Origin: Candidatus Villigracilis saccharophilus
GTDB lineage: Bacteria; Chloroflexota; Anaerolineae; Anaerolineales; Villigracilaceae
Direction of reading: 5' to 3'
DNA length: 64,000 nt
Assembly (NCBI GenBank): GCA_016709305.1
Contig: JADJNA010000047.1
Location: forward strand, 62,001 to 126,000
A program made the position numbers and the translations under genes. Under the pieces are notes generated by a model. That model made no database searches and was not told the origin of the DNA. It worked only from the letters and a program-made list of their open reading frames with translations. The stretch's first letter is position 1, and every line of letters starts with the position of its first letter. This document shows positions 1-8,266 of the stretch, in pieces.

Positions 1-392
1 TGATCTTCCATCACACCGGAGATCGGTGAGGTAAAACTCTCATCACCAAATTTCACCGTGTAACTGGATTGATATAAAGGCACAATGGATGTGATCTCGC
101 CTGTCAATGTACGTTCGAGCAATTCATAATCGGAGTAATACAGATAACTCGCCGTCTGGGACTGTCCCATGCCGGGCATCGCGGTCTGCTGCCGGCCGGG
201 AGAAATGGTCAGCAGGTTCGAACCGCCGCTCTGGATCGAGTCCGTAATGCTGGCAGTTGCGCCATTACCGATCGAAAGCAAAGCCACGACTGTAGCCACG
301 CCAATCACAATCCCGAGGATCGTCAAAACGGACCGCATTTTGTTTGCGCGCAGAGCGCGTAGTGCAATTTTGAAATTTTCTGAAAATAACAT
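1..392 (-). CDS. MacB-family ABC transporter permease, N-terminal part (cut by window edge)
   Basis: Reading from 392 down to base 1 gives an open frame with no stop. It starts MLFSENFKIALRAL, then has a basic stretch (NKMRSVLTILG) and a hydrophobic segment with IVIGVATVVALLSIGNGA. That is the typical start of MacB/FtsX-type permeases: one membrane helix, then the periplasmic MacB core with its conserved serine/glycine-rich SGGSNLLTISPGR region. About 130 residues are visible of a usual 400 or so; the rest lies outside the window. It follows the ATPase gene after 58 bp on the same strand, so the three genes form a macA-macB-like efflux or lipoprotein-export operon with split ATPase and permease. 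The substrate cannot be told from sequence. Confidence 0.85.
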   Translation of the reverse strand, partial: MLFSENFKIALRALRANKMRSVLTILGIVIGVATVVALLSIGNGATASITDSIQSGGSNLLTISPGRQQTAMPGMGQSQTASYLYYSDYELLERTLTGEITSIVPLYQSSYTVKFGDESFTSPISGVMED

Positions 393-450
393 GTCTGCTT
401 CCTCGCTTGCCTATATAAGTGGTCTCAATACCCGACCACCAAAGTATTTC

Positions 451-1167
451 TTATCTCTCCACTCGCGGCGTCCCGGCCTTGATCGGATCCAAGTTCACTT
501 CATCTGAAACGATCTTCCCATCAGAAATCTTAATGATTCGCTCCGTGTGACGTGCCACATACGAGTCGTGCGTCACAAGGATCACGGTCTGACCGTTCTC
601 CTGATGCAGGCGTTGGAACAAGTCCATGATCTCCACGCCCGTTTTGCTGTCTAATGCGCCAGTCGGCTCATCGGCCAATAAAATATTCGGCTCGTTGACG
701 ATCGCACGCGCAATTGCCACACGCTGTTGCTGACCGCCTGAGAGTTCATTCGGTGCATGATGAGTTCGGTCGCCCAACCCCACACGCTCCAAGGCTTTTC
801 TGGCGCGGTCTTCGCGTTCCCTGCCTGAATAGCCCGCATACGTTAATGGCAGCATCACATTTTCCAATGCGCTTGTCCGAGCCAGCAAATTGAACTGCTG
901 AAAGACAAAACCGATCTTTCTTCCGCGTACTTCAGCGAGTTTTGATTCATCCAATGTTTCCACCGAGACATCATCGAGCGAGTATTTTCCGCTGGAAGGT
1001 ACATCCAGACAGCCGATAATGGACATCAACGTACTTTTACCAGAGCCCGACGGCCCCATGATGGCGATCATCTCACCCTTGTTGATGGTAAAGCTCGCAC
1101 CATCCAGGGCGCGCACTTCGTTGTCGCCCATCTGGTAGACCTTGGTCAAATCTTGAGCCCGGATCAT
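451..1167 (-). CDS. ABC transporter ATP-binding protein, MacB/LolD type
   Basis: A 238-residue nucleotide-binding subunit that powers the adjacent permease. Walker A is GPSGSGKS at residues 38-45, the ABC signature LSGGQQQR at 142-149 and Walker B ILLADEP at 162-168, followed by the D-loop SALD-like motif and the switch histidine in VTHD. Length and motif spacing match the LolD/MacB ATPase family, which drives mechanotransmission (lipoprotein release, antibiotic or peptide efflux) rather than classic transport. The start overlaps the stop of the upstream membrane fusion protein by 4 bp (ATGA), so translation is probably coupled. The permease follows after 58 bp. Confidence 0.93.
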   Translation of the reverse strand: MIRAQDLTKVYQMGDNEVRALDGASFTINKGEMIAIMGPSGSGKSTLMSIIGCLDVPSSGKYSLDDVSVETLDESKLAEVRGRKIGFVFQQFNLLARTSALENVMLPLTYAGYSGREREDRARKALERVGLGDRTHHAPNELSGGQQQRVAIARAIVNEPNILLADEPTGALDSKTGVEIMDLFQRLHQENGQTVILVTHDSYVARHTERIIKISDGKIVSDEVNLDPIKAGTPRVER

Positions 1168-2483
1168 TTGTTGCCTCCTGAAAACGGATTGGGGGCCGAG
1201 AAGCTGTTTTCGCGCGCAACGATCTCCAGCGTTTGACCAGCCTGTAAATCACCCGTCACCACCACCAAGTCGCCCACGATCAGACCGCCAACCACATCCA
1301 CGCGTACCGAAGCGCCGTCTCGCACAGCCCACACAAATTCTCCTTTGCTGTCATTTTGGATCGCGACGATCGGCACAGCCAGAGCTGCCTGCGCATCATT
1401 CACTTTGATGACCACATTCGCAGTGGACCCGAGCGGAAGAAAAACACCGTCCACCGAATCCAGGTCAACACGGACGGTGTATTTCACCAAACCGCCAGAA
1501 ACTTCACCAACCGGGTTGACCGATACCACCGAGCCAGTCAGCGTGACATCGGGCACCGCATCCAACGTGACCTCAGCCTGCTGGCCCACCTTGACATTCA
1601 CCACATCTGATTCATCCACCTGCGTTTCCACGTACAGGCGATCCATGTCGGCAATATTGACGGAAAGCTCGCCCGTATTGACCACATCGCCAACGCGGTG
1701 ATCCACCGACAACACCTCGCCGTCAAACGGAGCGATGATGCTCAATGAGTTGACAGTCGCCTGCGCGGCATCCACTTGGGCCTGGGCTGCGATCACATCC
1801 GAAGATGTATTGCCGGCAAGAAGACGGTCATATTCACGACGGGTATCTTCAAGTTCTGCCTTTTTCAACGCGAGGTCGTTCTGCGCTTCAATGATCCAAT
1901 CTTCAGGGGCGGGACCTTTGAAGTTCTCGGCGGTGTAATCGTACTTCCAGCCATTTCCTGATTTGACGAGTTTGGCAGAGTAGTTTGTCTGCGGAACCTT
2001 GTTATCGGTTTGCAGATAGCGCAGATAATACAGCGCGTCATCGTATTCTTCCTGCGCATTCTTCAGGTCGATCGCGGCTTGCGCGAGATCCGTGCCAGAG
2101 GTGAGAAGATCTTCCAGTTTTTTCTGAGCATTGACCAAGTCCGCTTGAGCCGAGACAATGCTGGCGGACGTGCTGGCTGGATCCAATCCCAACAAAATAT
2201 CATCCGCTTTCACAAAATCACCCGGGCGCACATTCACAGATTCCACGACGCCGCCCGTCTTCCAAACCAGGCTGGCAAAGGGCTGGGCTTGCAGCGAACC
2301 AGAAGTTTCGACCGTCTCAGCCACATTCAACGCCGAGACCTTGACTTGATCATCGGCCGGCACTGTGCTTGCATTTGCTGAGGAAAATATAAATCCAACC
2401 AGTACCGCCGCGGCCACGATTGAACCGACAACGCTCCAGGTCCTTACTTTTTTATCTTTCCATAATTTTGAAATACTGTTCAT
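1164..2483 (-). CDS. HlyD/MacA-type membrane fusion (periplasmic adaptor) protein
   Basis: A 439-residue adaptor with a short cytoplasmic N-terminus and one membrane anchor (about residues 17-35, rich in V, A and I). A first lipoyl half follows, then a long charged coiled-coil hairpin (about 115-245, with repeated AQ/EL/DL heptads), the second lipoyl half (SIIAPFDGEVLSVDHRVGD) and a beta-barrel domain. This is the usual HlyD/MacA order. It links the inner-membrane ABC transporter to outer layers of the envelope. It is first in the operon with the ATPase and permease genes. If the host is a monoderm Chloroflexota, the adaptor would act at the outer face of the single membrane; that is inference. 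Confidence 0.9.
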   Translation of the reverse strand: MNSISKLWKDKKVRTWSVVGSIVAAAVLVGFIFSSANASTVPADDQVKVSALNVAETVETSGSLQAQPFASLVWKTGGVVESVNVRPGDFVKADDILLGLDPASTSASIVSAQADLVNAQKKLEDLLTSGTDLAQAAIDLKNAQEEYDDALYYLRYLQTDNKVPQTNYSAKLVKSGNGWKYDYTAENFKGPAPEDWIIEAQNDLALKKAELEDTRREYDRLLAGNTSSDVIAAQAQVDAAQATVNSLSIIAPFDGEVLSVDHRVGDVVNTGELSVNIADMDRLYVETQVDESDVVNVKVGQQAEVTLDAVPDVTLTGSVVSVNPVGEVSGGLVKYTVRVDLDSVDGVFLPLGSTANVVIKVNDAQAALAVPIVAIQNDSKGEFVWAVRDGASVRVDVVGGLIVGDLVVVTGDLQAGQTLEIVARENSFSAPNPFSGGNK

Positions 2484-2600
2484 TTGATTTACTCCTTGTT
2501 CCTATTTTTCCCCCAGCATACACAGCAAATGTGCAGAATTTGTGCAGAAACATGGGATGGTTATGGAGGTTTCTCGCAGACCGTACAAGCACTGTTAAAT

Positions 2601-2627
2601 CAAAAGCGGCGGATAAACCGCCGCCTA
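2601..2627 (-). terminator. Rho-independent terminator for the small membrane protein gene
   Basis: Seven-bp GC-only stem (GCGGCGG at 2606-2612 with CCGCCGC at 2618-2624) around a 5-nt loop. On the minus strand it is followed by TTTTGATTT. It lies about 80 bp past the stop of the minus-strand gene ending at 2708. Confidence 0.6.
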
Positions 2628-2707
2628 AATAAATTGAATTTATATGATCCTGCCGACACAGCCACGCCCACCCGTTTGCGCGGCTATATGTTAACTGTTT
2701 GATAATA

Positions 2708-3094
2708 TTATCTGCCCGCCTCCATCATGCCAAACACCATCGGGCTGAGATAGGGAATCAGCCAGATAAGCCAAACGGCTATGCTGAATTTGTGGAAGTT
2801 GGCGATCATTTTTTCGTCTTTCTTAATGAGCACGAAGGTGGCCCAGATCGCATGGATGAACATCAGAACGATGGCCAGCACACCTGAAAACCCGTGAATG
2901 TCATAGCTCATGCCGCCGACAAATTCAAACATCAGCCCCGTGCCCCAGGTGTCACAGACCAGCCCAAACCAAAAGAAAACGGTATGCCAAACTTTGAGCC
3001 TGCCCTGGATGCGCTCGCTCCAGACTCCAATGGAGTAGAACAGCAGGGCTAAATTAATGATAATGATGGCGGCGGGATTCATAGGCGGGTTCAC
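2708..3094 (-). CDS. Small four-helix membrane protein, HsmA/TIGR03987-like
   Basis: A 128-residue protein, almost all in four hydrophobic segments (about residues 6-22, 36-60, 66-88 and 102-122). Polar loops contain conserved-looking histidines (HTVFFW, IHGFSGVLA, MFIHAIWA, FHKFSIAVW). The size, helix spacing and histidine placement resemble the small membrane proteins catalogued as TIGR03987/HsmA, whose function is not established. It is transcribed alone and separated from the efflux operon by a terminator. The regularly placed histidines could bind metal or heme, but this is speculation. Confidence 0.6.
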   Translation of the reverse strand: MNPPMNPAAIIIINLALLFYSIGVWSERIQGRLKVWHTVFFWFGLVCDTWGTGLMFEFVGGMSYDIHGFSGVLAIVLMFIHAIWATFVLIKKDEKMIANFHKFSIAVWLIWLIPYLSPMVFGMMEAGR

Positions 3095-3159
3095 TCCAAG
3101 GTTTTATTTTTAAGTATTATACCTGCCTGTTGAAAAGCCTTAGGTTAATTTGAACCGCA

Positions 3160-3193
3160 AAGAGCGCCAAGAAATTTTTTTCTTAGCGCTCTT
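3160..3193. repeat. Palindrome in the P450/membrane-protein gap, possible terminator
   Basis: Inverted repeat with 13-nt arms (AAGAGCGCCAAGA and TCTTAGCGCTCTT, one wobble) around an A/T loop. It sits between the 3' end of the P450 gene and the 5' end of the small membrane protein gene. The arm core (CGCAAAGAGCGC) looks like a dispersed palindromic repeat unit rather than a dedicated terminator, because no T-run follows on the minus strand. Confidence 0.5.
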
Positions 3194-3250
3194 ATTTGTA
3201 TAGCCCGTTCGACGGGTGCGTTGTTGTTAATTGATTGCAGTGGAGAAAAA

Positions 3251-4417
3251 TTAATCCACACCAATGATGTAATTATCGATCTCGTAGCCTTCCACTGTTT
3301 TGTTATATTTTATTTCGGCTTGATGTTCAACGCGCAAGCCTTTGAGCGCCAGCAATTTGCGGACAAAGATGTCGGTCTCTGCGATGGCGAGGTGCTCGCC
3401 CGCGCAGCGGTGGGGACCGGAACCAAACCCGATCAAGGAACGATACGTTCCCTTATCCAGTTCGCGGTGCGGACAGTTTTGTTCGGGACTCGCGCCGACA
3501 GCCTGCGCATCCGCATTGACATCGTAGACGTGGAATTCGATCTTCGCATCCACGGGAATGTGGTGAGTCTCGCCTCCGCTCGTGACTGTGACAGGCTCGT
3601 TGATCACCTTGCGCTTGATCTTGCCGATGACAGGTTCAAGGCGCAGGATCTCATGCAGGGCTTCGTAGCGGACATCAATATCTTCAGAGGTCAGCGCTTC
3701 GCGGACTTTCGGATTCTCAAGGGCGTGCATCAATACAGCACAAATGAATTCCTGGGTGGTAGCCATGCCTGCCGCGCCATATACAAGGCACTCGACCATG
3801 ATGTCGAGCCCGCTTTTGCCTTTCGAGAGCATGTAGGAAACCACGTCATCCTGCGGATTGCGTTTGCGCTCAGCAATCGAGGGGCGGACATCAAGCAGCC
3901 AAAATTGAAGCTGACGCGAGTACCCGCTGATCTCGGTGAAGATGCGTCGGATGGGGTTTTTAGGAGGAGCAGGCGGGGAGTGAAGCATGCCATCAATGCG
4001 GCGGATCATGCCTGCGGTCGGGTTGAGACCGACGACTGCCGAAGTCACCACGACCGCCATGCGAGTCGTGAGTGTCTTCAAGTTGATGCGCTTGGCAGTG
4101 GTCAAACTGGCGATGATCTCGTCTGCGGCTTTTTCCATCATAGCCCAATGTTTTTGCGATACTGTAGTTGGGCTGAAATATTTCGCGATGGCGGCGCGCT
4201 GTTTACGGTGCGGGTCGCCATATTGATAAAGGACAGGTTCGAGTTTGGCTCTGAAGACGTTCTCGGCTCCAAAGCCATCTTGCAGCAGTTCCTGCTTGAG
4301 CAGGTCTTTGGCTTCGGCGTAGCCGCGGATGTGCCAGATTCCCTGGTTGTCTTTTTCAACACGCGGAGTGTTTTGATATGGATCGGTTGCGGTTTTTGAA
4401 TCGGTGTGGAATGTCAT
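3251..4417 (-). CDS. Cytochrome P450
   Basis: A 388-residue soluble heme monooxygenase. The helix-K ExxR motif is seen in EILRLEP, and the heme-binding loop is FGSGPHRCAGEHLA with the thiolate cysteine near residue 338. The I-helix region carries AGMATTQEF in place of the usual A/G-G-x-D/E-T-T stretch, so the acidic residue before the threonine is absent. Length matches bacterial class I P450s. I chose the ATG at 4417 over one 17 codons upstream because AAAGGA stands eight bases before it and the P450 fold begins soon after. No ferredoxin or reductase partner is adjacent, so electrons must come from elsewhere. The substrate is unknown. Confidence 0.92.
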   Translation of the reverse strand: MTFHTDSKTATDPYQNTPRVEKDNQGIWHIRGYAEAKDLLKQELLQDGFGAENVFRAKLEPVLYQYGDPHRKQRAAIAKYFSPTTVSQKHWAMMEKAADEIIASLTTAKRINLKTLTTRMAVVVTSAVVGLNPTAGMIRRIDGMLHSPPAPPKNPIRRIFTEISGYSRQLQFWLLDVRPSIAERKRNPQDDVVSYMLSKGKSGLDIMVECLVYGAAGMATTQEFICAVLMHALENPKVREALTSEDIDVRYEALHEILRLEPVIGKIKRKVINEPVTVTSGGETHHIPVDAKIEFHVYDVNADAQAVGASPEQNCPHRELDKGTYRSLIGFGSGPHRCAGEHLAIAETDIFVRKLLALKGLRVEHQAEIKYNKTVEGYEIDNYIIGVD

Positions 4418-4533
4418 AATGGGTTTCCTTTGAGCGATGATTGTAATCGAAGTAAATTCATGTCCCATCCATACTCATGACTTTCTCAGGCGGCAAGATA
4501 TGCGACATTTTTTCACAATGGGCTTCTTAAACA

Positions 4534-4562
4534 TAAACATTTGAAAGTATAGGCATTAGAAT
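4534..4562 (+). promoter_or_regulatory. Possible sigma-70-type promoter for the beta-helix lipoprotein
   Basis: TAAACA (4534-4539) and TAGAAT (4557-4562) are 17 bp apart and 22 bp upstream of the ATG at 4585; AAGGAG lies between. The -10 is good (5/6) and the -35 moderate (4/6). Confidence 0.35.
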
Positions 4563-4584
4563 ATTTGGAAATAAGGAGATATCC

Positions 4585-6603
4585 ATGAAACTTTTCCTGT
4601 CGGTACTATTGAATTGTATTGTGATGATTGCCTTGTCTGCCTGCAACATGCAGACAGCAGTTCCTGCAATCGATACTCCTGGACCTATTCCAGCCACAAA
4701 TACAGCTGTGGTCAATACTGAAATCCCTGCGCTGCCGCCCCTTTCCATCACGCTTGGCGAGACAAATGATCCTCAAGGTATTACGCTCGACCGCGGCGGA
4801 GATGTGGACACGCAGGCCGTGTCAATTGGAACGCCCGCACAGTCTGCCCGCAGCAGCGGCAATGGACAGGTGATCTCCAGCGGCGATACCACGCCTGATT
4901 CTTATATCCAGTTCAATGTGGATGATGAAAGACTATTTGGTGGAGCACCCACAGCGCATGTGCGGGTGGAAGTGGATTATTTTGATCAAGGCACAGATTC
5001 ATTCAATCTGCAATATGATGCGGTCCCGTTTGGAGCCTCTGATGGCAAGTTCGCGGGCGGAGGCTCGTGGATCAAGACCAATACGAACACATTCAAAACT
5101 GCGAGCTTCAATGTTTGCGATGCAAATTTTGCCAACCGTGATAACGGCGCGGATTTCCGCATTTCAGATAATGCCGATGGCGCAGAGATCATCCGCGCGG
5201 TGCGGGTGGTCGAATTGACAGGCGGAGATGCAAAAGTTAACGTGGATGACTTCGGCGCGAATCCTTTCGATGAACAACCCGACAGCGAAGCGATCCAATC
5301 GGTAATGGATTCAGCTTGCAGCGGCGACACGATCGTTTTCACATCGCCAGAGAGTGATCCTGCTTACAGGGGATATCTGATCGACAGGACAATCTTCTTA
5401 ACCGGGATATCCGCAAAACATGATCTTACTTTTACATCCTTTGACCCGAATGACCACGCCCTGCTACAAGCCACCGCCGACTTGAAAGGATTCGTTGTCC
5501 GTCTTTTTGCGCGGTCACGGTTTAGCAACGCGGGCGATATTGATAATATCGATTTTGGAAACATTGACGTGAACGGCGGGCGCAATGTGCGGCAATGCCT
5601 CGGCTCGGATCAAAACATTAATGGCGTGGATGACAACTGGGGCTCATGGCTTCCTGAATGTACGCAGGCTGGCGACCCGTGGTGTTCGCCCGGCAACATC
5701 GGCATGGACGGGGCGATGGATAATTCTGACGTCAGCCAAAATTTTGTGGATAACCCGTCGCGCTGGACGATAGGCATTGCGGTGCATGACCTGGTCAATT
5801 CAGATGCGGAATGTGGCACAGCGCTGGCCTTTGGAAGCGCGGGCGGAAGCATCCATAATGTGACAATCGATACAGCGGGCGATCATGTCCACGTCGCGGG
5901 CTGCGCGCTGACCGATGATGACGGCGACGCTGGCGGATGGTCGGATGGCATTACCCTTTTTGGTCCCGCACATTCCGTCACCGACAATACCATTATCAAT
6001 CCATCGGATGTGGGTATCGTTTACTTCGGCGGGAAGGATGCGTTCATCGCCAATAACTCAATCCTTGTTGAAGCAGGAAATTATGGCGCGTTCGCAGGCA
6101 TCGCGCTTCATCCGTGGACGTTTGGGGATGTATCGGGAGTTAAGATCGTTGGAAATCAAGTCACCAGTGAAGGCGATACGCGCTGCGGCGGATTGCACAC
6201 CGGCATTAACCTTGGTCCGCACATGTGGGGCGGAGCGTGTGTTGGAAGCGCGACTGGCGCGGTCTACGGCAACAGCGGATCCTGTTCAAACGATCCGACT
6301 CAGTCGGAGGTTGCGGCGTGCACGACAGGCAATTGCCAGCTGTGGGCATACCTGCCAACCAGCGGCACGCTGACCATAAGAGATAATGTAGTCAGCGGCG
6401 CGAACATCAATTACCTGATCGAGGGTTTTGATAATATCGGAGAATTTATCGACGAGAATAACATCAGCCAAACGCCGCAAGTTTCAGACTGGCAGGCCGC
6501 AAAAACCGGCTGTAACGGAGTGACTTGGGGCGCGCTGGATAAGGTGGCGCATCATCCGTTGCTGGCGGGCTACGCTGATCTGCGTATTCACTGTGAGCGG
6601 TGA
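4585..6603 (+). CDS. Secreted lipoprotein with right-handed parallel beta-helix repeats
   Basis: A 672-residue exported protein. The N-terminus is a lipoprotein signal (hydrophobic stretch, then LSAC with the lipidated cysteine near residue 20), followed by a T/P-rich linker. Residues 70-220 look like a carbohydrate-binding beta-sandwich (FNVDDERLFGGAPTAHVRV and similar). From about 225 on, regular short strands ending in N/G turns (IDNIDFGNIDVNGGRN, NTIINPSDVGIVYFGG, NNSILVEAGNYG, NVVSGANINYL) indicate a pectate-lyase-like right-handed beta-helix. Many cysteines suggest disulfides. Such proteins usually bind or cut polysaccharide outside the cell. No catalytic set could be assigned. The start is supported by AAGGAG 8 nt upstream. 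Confidence 0.75.
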   Translation: MKLFLSVLLNCIVMIALSACNMQTAVPAIDTPGPIPATNTAVVNTEIPALPPLSITLGETNDPQGITLDRGGDVDTQAVSIGTPAQSARSSGNGQVISSGDTTPDSYIQFNVDDERLFGGAPTAHVRVEVDYFDQGTDSFNLQYDAVPFGASDGKFAGGGSWIKTNTNTFKTASFNVCDANFANRDNGADFRISDNADGAEIIRAVRVVELTGGDAKVNVDDFGANPFDEQPDSEAIQSVMDSACSGDTIVFTSPESDPAYRGYLIDRTIFLTGISAKHDLTFTSFDPNDHALLQATADLKGFVVRLFARSRFSNAGDIDNIDFGNIDVNGGRNVRQCLGSDQNINGVDDNWGSWLPECTQAGDPWCSPGNIGMDGAMDNSDVSQNFVDNPSRWTIGIAVHDLVNSDAECGTALAFGSAGGSIHNVTIDTAGDHVHVAGCALTDDDGDAGGWSDGITLFGPAHSVTDNTIINPSDVGIVYFGGKDAFIANNSILVEAGNYGAFAGIALHPWTFGDVSGVKIVGNQVTSEGDTRCGGLHTGINLGPHMWGGACVGSATGAVYGNSGSCSNDPTQSEVAACTTGNCQLWAYLPTSGTLTIRDNVVSGANINYLIEGFDNIGEFIDENNISQTPQVSDWQAAKTGCNGVTWGALDKVAHHPLLAGYADLRIHCER

Positions 6604-6621
6604 CAATCCCCACTCCCAGCC

Positions 6622-6772
6622 TTATCCGTTTTCAAGGAAAACTCAATTGCGCGGACGACACACCAGCACTAGCGTGCAGCACGCAAGTGCTGGTGTGTCG
6701 TTCTCCACTTGATTGTTCAAATTGCTGCGATCAAAGGGAGAGCCGTCTAATTCAATGATATTTTTTTTCTTT
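6622..6772 (-). pseudogene. Decayed DUF559 endonuclease relic interrupted by a palindromic element
   Basis: Read on the minus strand, 6759-6742 encodes IIELDG, the core strand of DUF559 (Vsr-like) endonucleases. Shortly after comes NNQVEND, and after a 45-bp palindrome, in another frame, RAIEFSLKTD. The second relic near 12.3 kb has the same blocks in the same order (IIELDG, NNQVEN, IRAIEFALN). About 30 codons between the first two blocks are missing here, and the palindrome at 6656-6700 replaces the codons between the last two. It cannot encode a working enzyme. The alignment is by eye. Confidence 0.65.
6656..6700. repeat. 45-bp palindromic element
   Basis: Perfect 15-bp arms (CGACACACCAGCACT at 6656-6670 and its complement at 6686-6700) enclose 15 nt that can themselves pair (GCGTGC/GCACGC). 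It lies inside the DUF559 relic between two convergent genes. It could act as a bidirectional transcription stop, but no clean T-run follows. It looks like a mobile palindromic unit. Confidence 0.75.
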
Positions 6773-6784
6773 CTCGGGGCAATC

Positions 6785-7582
6785 TCAGCCTACATTTTCC
6801 CAAGGAGAAACAACCAATTCAATAGCGTTATTTAATTTCAGGATGTAGACGGGATCAGTTTCCACTACCTGAGACCAAAAGGTTCCATCTTTGATTACTG
6901 AGTTTTTGCTATCTAAAAGACTTTGCCGAGCGTCAGCTAAACCGGCATTGTAAAATGTGCGATCACAGATCCCGTTGCCCCAATATATATAGTCGTTGGC
7001 TGTTACCCATTCCGCGGATGAAGTGACGGACGGCAAATGATCTGGCAGAGTGATCGTGGAAGTAAAGGCATGCTCTCCTTCACCGATCTGGGTGTGAATC
7101 ACATTGCCCTCACGTTTATGGATCACCGTGGATGCTTTAGTAATAATGTTGACTGGGTCCATGGAGGATGTTGAAGACCTGGCATCCACAATCATGTAAC
7201 GGGGAGTGTTGGTGGAATCACGAACAAAAATAGACCATTCCGCTCGAAGTCCTTTCGCCAGCCCTGATACACGATAGGCGTTGACGGTTAACAAATAAGC
7301 TGGCTCATCCGTGTTCAGGCACCGAATGGGACAAAGTGTGAATTGCGGCGGGATACGAAGCTTTTGCGCCAAATTGTCAATTTCGGATGGCTTGATTCGG
7401 TATACCCAATAGATCGATGGAGGGTCATTTTCGATCTTGAACTGCATGAGCGGATGGTCTTTTCCGATCGCGATCTTGAACCCAGAATAGATTGCCATTT
7501 GAGAATACATGAACCTTTTCAGGATATTTCTTCCCAGCCGCCCAAGCCTGGAAAGTTTTTTTGTTAATACAGAATTTTCCAT
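6785..7582 (-). CDS. Protein of unknown function beside the carotenoid-oxygenase cluster
   Basis: A 265-residue protein that I do not recognise with certainty. It has no signal peptide; the basic N-terminus (LSRLGRLGRNILKRF) could be amphipathic. The middle is strand-rich: LLTVNAYRVSGLAKGLRAEW, then SIFVRD, MIVDARSS and VHTQIGEGEHAF-like patterns. This faintly recalls acetoacetate-decarboxylase-like lipocalin-type barrels, but I see no catalytic lysine motif, so that link is weak. It is transcribed away from the NTF2-like/SDR/carotenoid-oxygenase genes across a 231-bp AT-rich spacer, which suggests shared regulation. A related small-molecule role is inference only. Confidence 0.55.
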   Translation of the reverse strand: MENSVLTKKLSRLGRLGRNILKRFMYSQMAIYSGFKIAIGKDHPLMQFKIENDPPSIYWVYRIKPSEIDNLAQKLRIPPQFTLCPIRCLNTDEPAYLLTVNAYRVSGLAKGLRAEWSIFVRDSTNTPRYMIVDARSSTSSMDPVNIITKASTVIHKREGNVIHTQIGEGEHAFTSTITLPDHLPSVTSSAEWVTANDYIYWGNGICDRTFYNAGLADARQSLLDSKNSVIKDGTFWSQVVETDPVYILKLNNAIELVVSPWENVG

Positions 7583-7661
7583 AAATAGTCTCCAAAATTA
7601 GAATCAATGATTCAAAAAATCATTTCTGAGAAAAAAGTTAATCATTTTTAGTATTCTGACA

Positions 7662-7667
7662 ATTATA
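7662..7667 (-). promoter_or_regulatory. Candidate -10 box in the divergent spacer
   Basis: TATAAT on the minus strand about 80 bp before the start at 7582; no convincing -35 was found. The 7583-7813 spacer is clearly AT-rich compared with its surroundings. On the plus side it has AAAAGGAA directly before the ATG at 7814 and a TTGACA about 50 bp upstream without a good -10. Confidence 0.3.
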
Positions 7668-7813
7668 GTAAACTATGAAGTAATATTACACAATAGTCCA
7701 ATACTAGATACGGAATCTTATTGAACCCATAGTTTTCTAGAATGTGTACTACAGCAATATTTTGACAAACCATTTAAATCAGGAAAATTCTTTGCAGCCC
7801 TCAAAAGGAATCC

Positions 7814-8254
7814 ATGAACATCGCGCCCTTAAGTACTGACGATATCCTGAGACTATGGTCTCAAACCTATAATCGCGAGGGAAAGCCCGATTGGTCACAT
7901 ATTTTCCCATATTACCATGAAGATATTGTTTTTCAAGATAGCATCCAAAGGATAGAAGGCAAAGATAAATTCATTACATTATGCGATCGGCTGACACAGC
8001 GCTGCGAACAATTGTGCATGGATATTTCGTCAATCGCACAACATGAAAACGAGATATTCTTTGAATGGGAAATGACAATGATGTTTAAAAAATTCCCCAG
8101 CACATTCATGTTTGGGTGCACAAAACTCACATTTGGTGAAGATAACCGCATTATCAATCAGCGAGACTATTACGACCTCTGGGGGGATATTTTTAATGGG
8201 ATCCCCTGGTTTCATCGTCCGTATAGAAAATTCATGCATAGATATTTTGGATAG
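7814..8254 (+). CDS. NTF2-like (SnoaL-type) superfamily protein
   Basis: A 146-residue cone-shaped-fold protein. An N-terminal helix (TDDILRLWSQTYN) leads to WSHIFPYYHEDIVFQDSIQRIEGK, the pattern of the SnoaL/NTF2 family (helix, acidic strand, F-x-D, then G-x-x-x). Strands with FFEWEMTMMF and TKLTFGEDNRIINQRDYYD close the barrel. The family includes isomerases, cyclases, dehydratases and non-catalytic binders. A good Shine-Dalgarno (AAAAGGAA) precedes the ATG. The next gene starts about 12 bp after its stop, so it is co-transcribed with an SDR and a carotenoid oxygenase. A role in handling an apocarotenoid-like or other hydrophobic intermediate is inferred from context. Confidence 0.75.
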   Translation: MNIAPLSTDDILRLWSQTYNREGKPDWSHIFPYYHEDIVFQDSIQRIEGKDKFITLCDRLTQRCEQLCMDISSIAQHENEIFFEWEMTMMFKKFPSTFMFGCTKLTFGEDNRIINQRDYYDLWGDIFNGIPWFHRPYRKFMHRYFG

Positions 8255-8266
8255 GTGGATCTTAAC

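Noticed and set aside
3221..4399. 392-residue plus-strand ORF opposite the P450 gene
   Set aside because: It is the antisense shadow of a clear P450 with all motifs; the composition has no family pattern.
7740..7813. TTGACA near 7762 as promoter of the NTF2-like gene
   Set aside because: No acceptable -10 at 16-18 bp spacing.
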